A stretch of 64,000 nucleotides of DNA, taken from NCBI RefSeq assembly GCF_900116665.1, contig NZ_FPBK01000007.1, forward strand, positions 1 to 64,000, written 5' to 3'. The stretch is from Pustulibacterium marinum (GTDB lineage Bacteria; Bacteroidota; Bacteroidia; Flavobacteriales; Flavobacteriaceae). This document shows positions 41,299 to 50,437 of the stretch, one piece after another. Every line of letters starts with the position of its first letter. Within the stretch, counting starts at the first letter, position 1. The notes beneath the pieces are model-generated. The model was not told where the DNA came from, did no database searches, and was given only the letters and a program-made list of their open reading frames with translations. A program made the position numbers and the translations under genes.

Positions 41299-43701
41299 AT
41301 GATTACTAACACCCAACTCGAATATAGAGGAAATCAGTTCCCAAATGCAATTAAGTCGTTTGAACAAACCATAAACAATCTGTTTTTTACAGCAGAAAAT
41401 GGCGTGGTTCTTTGCGTTACGGTTCTTAGAGATAGTTTGTTACGCTTTCGATTTACAACAGAAGGTGTTTTTGAAAATGATTTTTCCTATGCAATAGATG
41501 AAGAATCTATTCATGGTTATAACAAGCTTGAAGTAGTAGACGATACGTATAAATACACCATCATTACCAATAAGGTAAAATGTATTATCAACAAAGCAGA
41601 TATGCGCGTTGGTATCTATGATTTAGAAGGAAATTCTATTCTGGAAGACGAATTAGGATTCCACTGGGAAGAAAATTACGAATACGGTGGTAACATTGTA
41701 AAAATGAGTAAATCAACCGTAGATGGCGAAAGTTTCTATGGTTTGGGAGACAAGCCTACTCATTTTAATTTAAAAGGAAAGAGAGTTTCCAATTGGAATA
41801 CAGATGAGTATGCATACAATACAGATAGAGATCCACTTTATAAAACAGTACCGTTTTATGTAGGACTCAGAAAGGGAATTGCATATGGGGTTTTCTTTGA
41901 CAATACATTCCGTACCTATTTTGATTTTTGTCAAGAGCGAAGAAACGTCACTAGTTTTTGGGCAGATGGAGGAGAAATGAACTATTATTTCTTTTATGGC
42001 CCTGAAATGCAGCAAGTAGTTTCTGTATATACCGATCTTACCGGTAAACCAGAATTACCTCCTTTGTGGGCTTTAGGATATCACCAATGTAAATGGAGTT
42101 ATTATCCAGAAGCAAAAGTTAGAGACACTGCAGCTAAATTTCGTGAATTACAAATTCCGTGTGACGCTATTTATTTGGATATAGATTATATGGAAGGCTT
42201 CCGTTGTTTTACTTGGAATAAGAATTATTTTCCAGATCCAAAGAAAATGGTGGCCGATCTTATGGAAGATGGCATTAAAACCATTGTAATTATAGATCCG
42301 GGAATCAAGGTTGATCCAGAATACAGTGTTTTTCAGGAAGCTCTAGAGAATGATTATTTCTGTCACCGCGCCGATGGTCCTTATATGCGAGGAAAAGTAT
42401 GGCCGGGTCGTTGCTACTTCCCAGATTTTACAAATCCTGAAGTACGTGAATGGTGGACAGATCTTTTTGAAGAATTAATAGAAGATATAGGAGTGAAAGG
42501 TGTTTGGAACGATATGAACGAACCAGCAGTTATGGAAGTTCCTACCAAAACATTCCCTTTAGATGTGCGTCATGATTATGACGGTAACCCTTGTAGTCAC
42601 AGAAAAGCACACAATGTATATGGTATGCAAATGTCTCGCGCTACGTATGAAGGCGTTAAGAAATTTGCTTATCCAAAGCGTCCGTTTGTAATTACACGAG
42701 CAGCATATTCTGGTACTCAGCGTTTTACTTCTTTTTGGACAGGAGATAACGTAGCCAATTGGGAACATTTATGGTTGGCCACAGTACAAGTACAACGTAT
42801 GTGTATTAGTGGAATGAGTTTTGTGGGGACCGATATTGGTGGATTTGCAGAACAGCCAACTGGAGAGTTATACGCAAGATGGATTCAGCTGGGAGTCTTT
42901 CACCCATTTTGTAGAACGCACTCTTCAGGTGACCACGGAGAACAAGAACCATGGTCTTTTGATGAAGATGTATTGAATATTTCAAGAAAGTATATAGAGC
43001 TTCGCTATACGTTGCTACCTTATTTGTACACTGCTTTTTGGAGATATGCTACAGAAGGGGAACCGATTATAAAACCATTAGTATATTTTGATCAAACCGA
43101 TGTTCAAACGCATTACAGAACAGACGAGTTTATTTTTGGTAGAAAAATATTAGTTTGTCCAATTCTGGAGTTTAACGTACAGGGTAGAAGAATGTATGTT
43201 CCAAGAGGAAAATGGTTCAACTATTGGACAGATGAAGTTGTTACAGGAGGAAGAGAAATGTGGGTAGAAGCACCGCTTCACATTATGCCAATGTTTATCA
43301 AAGAAGGAGCCATCATACCAAGATATCCTGTTCAGCAATATGTTGGAGAAAAAACAATCGATGAATTAACATTGGATGTTTATTATAAACTAGGAGAAGA
43401 GAAATCATTGGTTTACGAAGATGCTCAAGATGGTTATGACTATACCAAAGGTCGTTATAGTATTATGAACTTCAAGTTGATAGGTAAAAAAGATGAGCTT
43501 GTAATTCAACAACATCATGAAGGAAAATTTGATACCGATTATAACGATCTAAAATTCAGACTGCACGGAGTGCCATTTGAGATTACCAAGGTGTTTATAG
43601 ATAACGAAGAGGTAAGTTTGAAAGATTTAACATCAGATTCAGAAAATGCTATAAAAGTTAACAAGATTTTCAGTGATATCAGACTCGTAGGAAATAAATA
43701 G
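41299..43701 (+). CDS. Glycoside hydrolase family 31 alpha-glucosidase
   Basis: 800 aa, the usual length. Catalytic nucleophile Asp near 405 in GVWNDMNEPAVM, which is the GH31 hallmark, and the acid/base Asp near 483 in FWTGDNVANWEHL. The N-terminal beta-sandwich domain holds GESFYGLGDKPTHFNLKG, and the C-terminal beta domains follow LYEDAQDGYDYTKG-like sequence. No signal peptide, so probably intracellular alpha-glucosidase acting on maltose or glycogen oligosaccharides. Likely co-transcribed with glgB. Confidence 0.93.
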   Translation: MITNTQLEYRGNQFPNAIKSFEQTINNLFFTAENGVVLCVTVLRDSLLRFRFTTEGVFENDFSYAIDEESIHGYNKLEVVDDTYKYTIITNKVKCIINKADMRVGIYDLEGNSILEDELGFHWEENYEYGGNIVKMSKSTVDGESFYGLGDKPTHFNLKGKRVSNWNTDEYAYNTDRDPLYKTVPFYVGLRKGIAYGVFFDNTFRTYFDFCQERRNVTSFWADGGEMNYYFFYGPEMQQVVSVYTDLTGKPELPPLWALGYHQCKWSYYPEAKVRDTAAKFRELQIPCDAIYLDIDYMEGFRCFTWNKNYFPDPKKMVADLMEDGIKTIVIIDPGIKVDPEYSVFQEALENDYFCHRADGPYMRGKVWPGRCYFPDFTNPEVREWWTDLFEELIEDIGVKGVWNDMNEPAVMEVPTKTFPLDVRHDYDGNPCSHRKAHNVYGMQMSRATYEGVKKFAYPKRPFVITRAAYSGTQRFTSFWTGDNVANWEHLWLATVQVQRMCISGMSFVGTDIGGFAEQPTGELYARWIQLGVFHPFCRTHSSGDHGEQEPWSFDEDVLNISRKYIELRYTLLPYLYTAFWRYATEGEPIIKPLVYFDQTDVQTHYRTDEFIFGRKILVCPILEFNVQGRRMYVPRGKWFNYWTDEVVTGGREMWVEAPLHIMPMFIKEGAIIPRYPVQQYVGEKTIDELTLDVYYKLGEEKSLVYEDAQDGYDYTKGRYSIMNFKLIGKKDELVIQQHHEGKFDTDYNDLKFRLHGVPFEITKVFIDNEEVSLKDLTSDSENAIKVNKIFSDIRLVGNK

Positions 43702-43706
43702 TATAG

Positions 43707-43714
43707 TATCTTTG
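43707..43714 (+). promoter_or_regulatory. -7 box TATCTTTG before the M48 protease gene
   Basis: Exact TAnnTTTG match in the 29-bp gap after the GH31 stop, 17 bp before the M48 ATG. No -33 box at the expected place, so read as a possible secondary promoter. Confidence 0.35.
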
Positions 43715-43730
43715 ATAAAAACTTACCAGA

Positions 43731-44537
43731 ATGAAAAAGATATTTTTACTAGGAACATTGGCTTTCTTTGTGTTCTCTTGTAAAACAAATCCGTTTACAG
43801 GACAGAATACATTAAATTTTTATCCGAATAGTCAAATATTCCCTACAGCATTTGCTCAGTATGATGAATTTCTGAATGAAAACAAAGTAATTAAAGGAAC
43901 ATCAGATGCACAAATGATTCAAAACGTAGGGCAGAAAATCGCGTTGGCAGCTGATAAGTGGTTAACGGCGAATGGTCATCCTAATTATTTGGATGATTAT
44001 GAGTGGGAGTACAATTTAGTACAAGACGAAACGGTAAATGCTTGGTGTATGCCAGGCGGAAAAATAGTTTTCTATAGTGGAATTTTACCCATAGCACAAG
44101 ATGAAACAGGTATCGCTGTGGTAATGGGACACGAAGTGGCACACGCCTTAGCAGATCATGGAGCACAAAGAATGAGTGCTTCTACGATTCAGCAGGTAGG
44201 AGCTGTTGCCGGAAATGTGGCTATAGAAGACGAGAAAACATTAAGCCTTTTCAATACAGCTTATGCTGCCGGTACACAAGTTGGAGTAATGCTTCCGTTT
44301 AGTAGAAAGCATGAAACCGAAGCCGATAAAATTGGATTACAATTAATGGCAATTGCTGGTTATAATCCTGATGAAGCTGCAGAATTATGGAAACGTATGA
44401 GTGCAAATGGCAGTAGTAGTACTCCAGAATTTTTAAGTACGCACCCATCAAACGAAACCAGAATAGCTAATTTAACTCAGTGGGCACCAGAAGCGAAAGC
44501 TGAAGCTCAAAAGTTTGGAGTGACCTCGTTTAAATAA
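43731..44537 (+). CDS. Lipoprotein M48 metalloprotease
   Basis: 268 aa. Signal MKKIFLLGTLAFFVFSC with lipobox Cys17. Zinc protease domain with HEVAH in MGHEVAHALADHGAQRM (about 134-138) and the third ligand Glu in KHETEADKIGLQLMA. The CMPGGKIVFYSG stretch precedes. This is the Loi/BepA-like M48 group, which degrades or chaperones outer-membrane proteins in the periplasm. Not functionally linked to the upstream carbohydrate genes so far as sequence shows. Confidence 0.93.
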   Translation: MKKIFLLGTLAFFVFSCKTNPFTGQNTLNFYPNSQIFPTAFAQYDEFLNENKVIKGTSDAQMIQNVGQKIALAADKWLTANGHPNYLDDYEWEYNLVQDETVNAWCMPGGKIVFYSGILPIAQDETGIAVVMGHEVAHALADHGAQRMSASTIQQVGAVAGNVAIEDEKTLSLFNTAYAAGTQVGVMLPFSRKHETEADKIGLQLMAIAGYNPDEAAELWKRMSANGSSSTPEFLSTHPSNETRIANLTQWAPEAKAEAQKFGVTSFK

Positions 44538-44556
44538 TTAATTATAAAGTTCGTTA

Positions 44557-44588
44557 AAAAGCATGTCATCATTGGCATGCTTTTTTTG
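44557..44588 (+). terminator. Terminator of the M48 gene
   Basis: AAAAAGCATG, loop of about 10 nt, CATGCTTTTT followed by more T. Confidence 0.8.
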
Positions 44589-44635
44589 TATTCAATAGTA
44601 TTTTGTTTAAATTTATTTTAAAAAAATTAAACAAA

Positions 44636-44905
44636 ATGAATAACGAAAGAAAAATAGATAGAATTATAGAAATGGCTTGGGAAGACAGAACGCCCTTTGA
44701 TGCCATTAAATTTCAGTTTGGATATTCAGAAGCTGATGTCATCAAATTAATGCGTACCGAACTAAAGCCTTCTTCTTTCAAGCTTTGGAGAAAACGGGTA
44801 CAAGGAAGAGCAACCAAACATTTAAAGAAACGAAATTTTGAATCAGGTAGATTTAAATGCTCTAGGCAAAAAAATATTTCAAACAATAAAATAGCTAAAC
44901 GATGA
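44636..44905 (+). CDS. TIGR03643-family protein
   Basis: 89 aa from the ATG at 44636. The sequence DRIIEMAWEDRTPFDAIKFQFGYSEADVIKLMRTELKPSSFKLWRKRV is the conserved core of TIGR03643, a small helix-turn-helix-like family; the Lys/Arg-rich tail is variable. Function unknown. It overlaps the start of the SDR gene by 4 bp (ATGA), so the two are co-translated; such pairs are known in Bacteroidota. Confidence 0.88.
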   Translation: MNNERKIDRIIEMAWEDRTPFDAIKFQFGYSEADVIKLMRTELKPSSFKLWRKRVQGRATKHLKKRNFESGRFKCSRQKNISNNKIAKR

Positions 44906-45582
44906 GAAAAATTTTGGTTATTGGTGGAAGTCGTGGTATAGGAAAAGCGGTAGTAGAGGGTTTAGTAAAAGATCATGAGGTAATAAGTTTTAGCAGAACC
45001 GAAGGTAATTTACCCGAAAGTGTTCAGCAATATGAATTAGATATTTTGAAGGATGAATTACCAGATATCGAATCATTGGATGGTTTGGTGTATTGTCCTG
45101 GAAGTATCAATTTAAAACCTATAGCGTCTTTAAAAATTACCGATTTTCGAGAAGATTTCGAAATCAATGTTATAGGAATTGTTCGTTGTATTCAAAAGTA
45201 TACGAAGATCTTAAAGAAAGGAAATAACCCTTCCGTGGTTTGTTTTAGCACTGTTGCCACACAACTAGGAATGCCATACCATGCAAGTATCGCTGCCTCA
45301 AAAGCTGCAGTAGAAGGTTTGGTAAAAACCTTGGCTGCTGAGTTTGCTCCTTTAATTCGCGTAAACGCTGTGGCCCCAACCGTCACAAAAACTGATTTGG
45401 CAGAAAGATTGTTCAGAAGTGATAGTATGAAGGAAAAATTGAAAGAGAGACATCCGTTACAGAATTATTTACAGCCTGAGGACGTTGCTTCTGTAGTTCA
45501 CTTTTTATTATCAAACGCCAGCAAAAGTATTACAGGGTCTATTTTACCGGTGGACAACGGGATTGTTTCTGTAAAATTATAG
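44902..45582 (+). CDS. Short-chain dehydrogenase/reductase-like protein with altered catalytic motif
   Basis: 226 aa Rossmann protein. NADP-binding VIGGSRGIGKAV (7-18), the GLVYCPGSINL strand and the Ser of SVVCFSTVAT near 116 are normal. The active-site motif reads GMPYHASIAASKAAVEG: with Lys134 aligned, the tyrosine of YxxxK is replaced by Ile130, and the nearest Tyr is at 126. This variant may have unusual chemistry or a structural role. Overlaps the TIGR03643 gene by 4 bp. Confidence 0.85.
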   Translation: MRKILVIGGSRGIGKAVVEGLVKDHEVISFSRTEGNLPESVQQYELDILKDELPDIESLDGLVYCPGSINLKPIASLKITDFREDFEINVIGIVRCIQKYTKILKKGNNPSVVCFSTVATQLGMPYHASIAASKAAVEGLVKTLAAEFAPLIRVNAVAPTVTKTDLAERLFRSDSMKEKLKERHPLQNYLQPEDVASVVHFLLSNASKSITGSILPVDNGIVSVKL

Positions 45583-45687
45583 ACTCAATTTTTTAATTGA
45601 TTGCCTAAAAATAATATTGGGGAACTTAGTAAATGAAAAATAAATTGTTAATTTCAATTTTCAAACTAACTATTTACTAGCAAACCA

Positions 45688-47007
45688 ATGAACAATCAAC
45701 TAGCAAAAGGAAGCAAAAAATTGCTGAATGCCTGGGCATTTTATGACTGGGCAAATTCAGTATACAGTTTGGTAATCGCTTCTGCCGTTTTTCCTATTTT
45801 CTATGGTGGATTATTTACCGAATTTGGAAGTAATTATATTTCTTTCTTTGGTTTCACCGTGAAAAATTCTGCGTTGATCAGTTTTGTAACGGCTTTTGCT
45901 TTTTTGGTTGTAGCTATTATTTCTCCTTTACTTTCCGGAATCGCTGATTATGTGGGAAACAAAAAGTTCTTCATGAAGTTTTTTTGCTACATGGGAGCTT
46001 TAGCGTGTATTGGCTTGTATTGGTTTAGTTTAGACAGATTGTACATAAGTCTACTCCTATATTTTTTAGGATTGATAGGTTTCTGGGGAAGTTTGGTGTT
46101 TTATAATTCATATCTGCCAGATGTTGCTTTTCCTGAGCAACAAGATAAAATCAGTGCCAAAGGATATTCATTGGGGTATATCGGAAGTGTATTCCTGTTA
46201 GTTTTCAACTTAGCAATGGTAATGTATCCCGAAATGTTTGGTATTGTTGCCGAGACCAGTGGTAAAGCAGCCATGACAGCAATGCGCTATTCTTTTATTT
46301 CTGTAGGCGTTTGGTGGATAGCTTTTAGCCAATATACTTATTACTATTTGCCAAAAGGAAATCATGAGCGGCCAAAAGTAACCAAAGATGTATTACTGAA
46401 TGGTTATAAAGAACTGAATAAAGTTTGGCAGAAACTATCCGAAAATATAAAATTAAAGCGCTATTTGGTCAGTTTCTTTGTCTACAGTATGGCCGTACAA
46501 ACGGTAATGCTCGTAGCTACTTATTTTGGCGAGCAAGAAATAGCTTGGGGTTCGGACGATCAAAAACAAATGGGATTAATCATAAGTATTTTAATGATTC
46601 AGATTGTTGCAGTACTTGGAGCATTTTTAACCTCAAGAGTTTCCGCTAAGTTTGGAAATATTCCAACGTTAATTACCATAAATATTATTTGGACAGTGAT
46701 TTGTGTTGTTGCTTATTTTGTAACACTACCCATCCATTTTTATGTTACAGCCGGTTTTGTAGGTTTGGTAATGGGAGGTATTCAATCATTATCGAGATCT
46801 ACGTATTCAAAATTTTTACCGGAAACCAAAGACACCACATCTTTCTTTAGTTTCTATGATGTTGCGGAGAAAATAGGTATTGTTATAGGTATGGCGTTAT
46901 ATGGCGTAATTGACCAGATTACCGGTTCTATGAGAAATTCGGTATTGTTTTTAGTTGTTTTCTTTGTGGCTGGTGTATTGTTGATGCTTAGGATTCCTAA
47001 GAAATAA
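45688..47007 (+). CDS. MFS transporter, UMF1 / Atg22-like
   Basis: 439 aa, about twelve membrane segments. The N-terminus LLNAWAFYDWANSVYSLVIASAVFPIFY is diagnostic of the UMF1 (Atg22-like) branch, as is the GIQSLSRSTYSKFLPETKDTTSFFSFYDVAEKIG motif in the second half. Yeast Atg22 exports amino acids from vacuoles; substrates of bacterial members are unknown. Stands alone, following the SDR by about 105 bp. Confidence 0.92.
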   Translation: MNNQLAKGSKKLLNAWAFYDWANSVYSLVIASAVFPIFYGGLFTEFGSNYISFFGFTVKNSALISFVTAFAFLVVAIISPLLSGIADYVGNKKFFMKFFCYMGALACIGLYWFSLDRLYISLLLYFLGLIGFWGSLVFYNSYLPDVAFPEQQDKISAKGYSLGYIGSVFLLVFNLAMVMYPEMFGIVAETSGKAAMTAMRYSFISVGVWWIAFSQYTYYYLPKGNHERPKVTKDVLLNGYKELNKVWQKLSENIKLKRYLVSFFVYSMAVQTVMLVATYFGEQEIAWGSDDQKQMGLIISILMIQIVAVLGAFLTSRVSAKFGNIPTLITINIIWTVICVVAYFVTLPIHFYVTAGFVGLVMGGIQSLSRSTYSKFLPETKDTTSFFSFYDVAEKIGIVIGMALYGVIDQITGSMRNSVLFLVVFFVAGVLLMLRIPKK

Positions 47008-47069
47008 ATTACGTTAAAGAATAAAAATGATTGTATTCGTAGCCAACTAATCAAAGCATATATCTATAA

Positions 47070-47738
47070 ATGAAAAACAATTTTTTAAAATCGTTCGCAT
47101 TATTGTTTGTTTTCGCAGCAGCAACTACTTCTTGTACAAGTGATGACGGTGAATCAATAAATGAAGGAGAAAGTACAGGAAATTATTTACCATTAGAAGT
47201 TAATAATGAATGGAACTATTCAGATGGGACGAACATCCTGTTATCTGATGAAGAAGAACATGATGGTCACATGTATTATATGTACTCTGCTGTAGATGAT
47301 ACATATGGAATTGAAGCTTCGCAAGGTTTTAGAAAGTCTGGCGCCACTTATTATATGTATACAGATGATTTAGAGATTAATTACGCAGGAGGTTCTATTA
47401 CCACAGAAGGGTTCGAATTTGCAGTTCTTAAGGATGATCTTGAGGTAGGAGAAAGTATTACCACGGATATTTCATATGAATCGGAAACTACCATCCCTGA
47501 CTATGGAACCACTAGTGTTACCGTAAATGCTACATATACCAGTACCATTGTTGAATTTCTTGACACATTAACAGTAAATGGAGAAGAATATACTGATGTA
47601 ATAAAAGTTAAGCTATTATTGTCATTCAACGGAGAAAATTCTTCTACTTATTATTACTTTGGAAATAATGTGGGAGTTCTAAAATGGGATTCTGAATTAG
47701 GAGTTTCATCAAATTTAACGAGTTATTCATTGTATTAA
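47070..47738 (+). CDS. Surface lipoprotein, tandem paralogue A
   Basis: 222 aa. Signal MKNNFLKSFALLFVFAAATTSC with lipobox Cys22, then TSDDGESINEGESTGNYLPLEVNNEWNYSD. Paralogous to the next gene across the whole length: shared GFRKSGATYY, GxxFExxxxKDDLEVGE and the ending with LTSYSLY. Probably an all-beta domain exported to the outer membrane. Function unknown. Confidence 0.8.
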   Translation: MKNNFLKSFALLFVFAAATTSCTSDDGESINEGESTGNYLPLEVNNEWNYSDGTNILLSDEEEHDGHMYYMYSAVDDTYGIEASQGFRKSGATYYMYTDDLEINYAGGSITTEGFEFAVLKDDLEVGESITTDISYESETTIPDYGTTSVTVNATYTSTIVEFLDTLTVNGEEYTDVIKVKLLLSFNGENSSTYYYFGNNVGVLKWDSELGVSSNLTSYSLY

Positions 47739-47784
47739 AGACTCCCTTCTTGGTTAAACTATAGAATATTAGAATATTCACAAA

Positions 47785-47818
47785 AATGCGCTATCTATCT
47801 GGATGGCGCTTTTTTGTG
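47785..47818 (+). terminator. Terminator between the tandem lipoproteins A and B
   Basis: GCGCTATC, loop TATCT, then GGATGGCGC (G-U pair) and a run of T. Confidence 0.65.
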
Positions 47819-47888
47819 AATTTTATGTACAAAATTTCACTTTTAAATAATAAGTGGTATTTTCCGAGAAAAATAAACCCATTTTACT

Positions 47889-48587
47889 ATGAAAAAGAAA
47901 ACATATTATTTACTTGCATTTGTGTGCGTCTTCAGCTTTATAAGTTGTAGTGATGATGATGACACTACTATAGACGAAGGAGAATCAACAGGAGATTACT
48001 TTCCATTAGCCAGTAATAACAATTGGGATATGGAAGACGAAAGTGGAAATGAGCAATCATTAACGTTATCAAGTACCGAGGAATTCAATGGTAATACTTA
48101 TTATATGACGGATGCTTCTGTATTATCTGCAGCTACTGGCAGTGATATTGCAACAGCAGAAATGGGATTTCGTAAATCTGGTGCTACGTATTATAGCTAC
48201 ATAAAAGAATCTGAAATCGATTATTATGGATATTCATTCTCAAATGAACCATTTGAATATATGTATTTTCAAGACGATATGGAAGTAGGAGAAACTATGG
48301 AGAATGATATCAGTGTTTCTACTACCGGAGACACTCCAGTGGGTGAAACTACGCTATCTATAAATTTGTCTATTATAACAACTATGGAGCAGAAAGATGT
48401 AGCTCTTACAGTTAACGGTACTGCCTATGAAAATGTAATTGTATTACGTACCGATGCAACAGCTTCTCTTGCGGGCGAAGAGTTACAATCTATAACTACC
48501 TATGCATATTTTGCCGATCAAATAGGTGTGATTAAAACAGAAAGTTCTTCAAATACTTACGAATTGATAAGTTATCAACTTTATTAA
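47889..48587 (+). CDS. Surface lipoprotein, tandem paralogue B
   Basis: 232 aa. Signal MKKKTYYLLAFVCVFSFISC with Cys20, followed by SDDDDTTIDEGESTGDYFPLASNNNWDM. Aligns throughout with the preceding gene, although identity is low outside the ESTGxYxPL and GFRKSGATYY regions. Both ends in a short (L/Y)SYQLY-type motif. Separate terminators make each its own transcript. Function unknown. Confidence 0.8.
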   Translation: MKKKTYYLLAFVCVFSFISCSDDDDTTIDEGESTGDYFPLASNNNWDMEDESGNEQSLTLSSTEEFNGNTYYMTDASVLSAATGSDIATAEMGFRKSGATYYSYIKESEIDYYGYSFSNEPFEYMYFQDDMEVGETMENDISVSTTGDTPVGETTLSINLSIITTMEQKDVALTVNGTAYENVIVLRTDATASLAGEELQSITTYAYFADQIGVIKTESSSNTYELISYQLY

Positions 48588-48607
48588 AAACAGGCTTAAT
48601 AACTGTA

Positions 48608-48642
48608 AAAAACCACTAAAATAACTAGTGGTTTTTCTTTTT
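48608..48642 (+). terminator. Terminator after lipoprotein B
   Basis: AAAAACCACTA, loop AAATAAC, TAGTGGTTTTT, followed by CTTTTTTT. Confidence 0.85.
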
Positions 48643-48673
48643 TTAATAATAATTTAACTTCCTCTCAAAATTA

Positions 48674-48704
48674 CTTTCAGGTACAAATAATTCCTTTATA
48701 TTTG
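48674..48704 (+). promoter_or_regulatory. Promoter of the lipoprotein pair at 48.7 kb
   Basis: TTTC (48674-48677), 19 bp, TATATTTG (48697-48704). The -7 box matches exactly. Transcription from about 48711 excludes the GTG codon at 48704 as start. Confidence 0.55.
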
Positions 48705-48733
48705 TGTTTTTGCAAAACAAACCAAACATGCTA

Positions 48734-49267
48734 ATGAAAAACTTTACTAAAGTATCCTTTATTTTCGTGCTACTAGTTTCCTTATTTTCCTGTAGTGAAG
48801 AAGATATTGAATTAACACCATGGCCTGCAGATGCAGATCCTGTTTTTAGTGCAAATGTAGATGGTAGTGCCTTTGCGCAAGATTCTACAGGAGTAGATGC
48901 TTATGCTTACACCACTGAAATTGAGTATGATTTTAATGATGAAGATAACAATGTTATTGAAGAAGGCACCTATGATGCTATTAGAATTTTAGCAGCAAAC
49001 GGTAGCAATAGTATCGCATTGGTATTTCCATCAGAAACGGTAGAAGGAACATATTCTATATCTAGTACACAAGGTTATTTTCTTGCAAATTATTTGATGA
49101 ATACAGGTGAAGAATCAGCTACTAATAGAGCTAATTCCGGTTTAATTACCATTACATTACACAATCAAGATGCGAATTACGTAGAAGGATATTTTGATTT
49201 TGAAACCTCGGAACACCACATATCCGATGGAGTTTTCAAAACCTTTTATGCAGTAAGCGAAGAATAA
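48734..49267 (+). CDS. Lipoprotein, DUF6252-like
   Basis: 177 aa from the ATG at 48734, giving signal MKNFTKVSFIFVLLVSLFSC with Cys20 (a second ATG lies 6 bp upstream). The mature domain includes FSANVDGSAFAQDST, ILAANGSNSIALVFPSETVEGTYSIS and GYFDFETSEHHISDGVFKTFYAV, the pattern of DUF6252-type lipoproteins common in Flavobacteriaceae. Function unknown. It is followed after 25 bp by the thrombospondin-repeat lipoprotein. Confidence 0.75.
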   Translation: MKNFTKVSFIFVLLVSLFSCSEEDIELTPWPADADPVFSANVDGSAFAQDSTGVDAYAYTTEIEYDFNDEDNNVIEEGTYDAIRILAANGSNSIALVFPSETVEGTYSISSTQGYFLANYLMNTGEESATNRANSGLITITLHNQDANYVEGYFDFETSEHHISDGVFKTFYAVSEE

Positions 49268-49292
49268 CCCAACACAACAATCAATACAGCAC

Positions 49293-50330
49293 ATGAAAAT
49301 AAATTACAAATCTATACTGTATATTACGGTTTTGGCTGCATTAACCTATGCATGTGATAACGAACCCGTAGATTTAGGAGAAGAGATACCAGATGTTGTA
49401 GTAGGTACGCCAAATACAACTGATACTGATGGAGACGGATTATCGGATATTGCAGAAAACAAATTATCTGATCAAGATACTGATGGTGATGGAATTCCAG
49501 ATTATTTGGATGAAGACGACGATAATGACGGAGTTTTAACAGCAGATGAAAATCCTGATACTAATGGAAACAAAGTTCCAGACGATGCGTTGGATACTGA
49601 TGGTGATGGAATACCAAATTATTTAGATGCAGATGATGATGGAGATGGAATACCAACCCAGAATGAAGCTCCTCTAGCTTTACAGGATTCTGACGAAGAT
49701 GGCGTTTTAGATTATTTAGATGATGATGATGACGGTGATGGAGTTCCTACGCTTGTAGAAAATGGAGTTACCTTACAGAATTCTGATAACGACGGGACAC
49801 CAGATTATTTAGATACTGATGATGATAATGACGGTGTGCTAACTATCTATGAAGGTTATGAGGATGAATTGGATACCGATGAAGATGGAATTCTTAATTA
49901 TTTAGATGATGATGATGACGGAGACGGCAAAACCACTGAATTTGAAGAGTCTGATCCAGATGGAGATGGTAATCCAAGTGATGCTGTAGATTCAGATGGA
50001 GACGGCACTCCAGATTATTTAGATATTTACAATTTTGATCTTTCAGCATGTGATGCAGGTGATGATCCTGAAAATCCACAAGAGATAGATAATTTTGCTT
50101 ATTTTGATTTAACTGGATATACGGATGTAGTTACGGGTGGAGATGAGTCTATTACAGTTTCTTACCATGCTACAGAGAATGGAGCATATTTTAACAATCA
50201 GGTATTAAGTTCTCCATATCAAAATACAACACAATTAGAAGATGTTGTTTATATTCGTATTGCTGATGCAACAACAGGATCTTTGATAAAAATAGAAGAA
50301 CTATATTTATTTGTTGTAAGTTGTGATTAA
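49293..50330 (+). CDS. Calcium-binding lipoprotein with thrombospondin type-3 repeats
   Basis: 345 aa. Signal MKINYKSILYITVLAALTYAC with Cys21. Residues about 42-255 consist of about ten Asp-rich DxDGDGxxDxLD repeats, the type-3 thrombospondin calcium-binding motif. A C-terminal beta domain (about 265-345: DLTGYTDVVTGGDESITVSYHA...NNQVLSSPY...VVYIRIADATTG) is the kind that precedes T9SS sorting signals in large flavobacterial adhesins, but here the protein ends without one and relies on a lipid anchor. Probable surface adhesin or matrix protein. Confidence 0.85.
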   Translation: MKINYKSILYITVLAALTYACDNEPVDLGEEIPDVVVGTPNTTDTDGDGLSDIAENKLSDQDTDGDGIPDYLDEDDDNDGVLTADENPDTNGNKVPDDALDTDGDGIPNYLDADDDGDGIPTQNEAPLALQDSDEDGVLDYLDDDDDGDGVPTLVENGVTLQNSDNDGTPDYLDTDDDNDGVLTIYEGYEDELDTDEDGILNYLDDDDDGDGKTTEFEESDPDGDGNPSDAVDSDGDGTPDYLDIYNFDLSACDAGDDPENPQEIDNFAYFDLTGYTDVVTGGDESITVSYHATENGAYFNNQVLSSPYQNTTQLEDVVYIRIADATTGSLIKIEELYLFVVSCD

Positions 50331-50372
50331 TCACAACATTTAGTAAGCTGCTAATTCAATTTCTATAAATGT

Positions 50373-50413
50373 AAAACGGCCTCTAATCTCTTTGAGATAG
50401 AGGCCGTTTTTAT
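50373..50413. terminator. Bidirectional terminator between the TSP3 lipoprotein and the GIN gene
   Basis: AAAACGGCCTCT-A-ATCTC, loop TTT, GAGAT-A-GAGGCCGTTTT: 17-bp arms with one A/A mismatch. Confidence 0.9.
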
Positions 50414-50437
50414 TTGTTGAGGGATGTGGTTTTAAAT

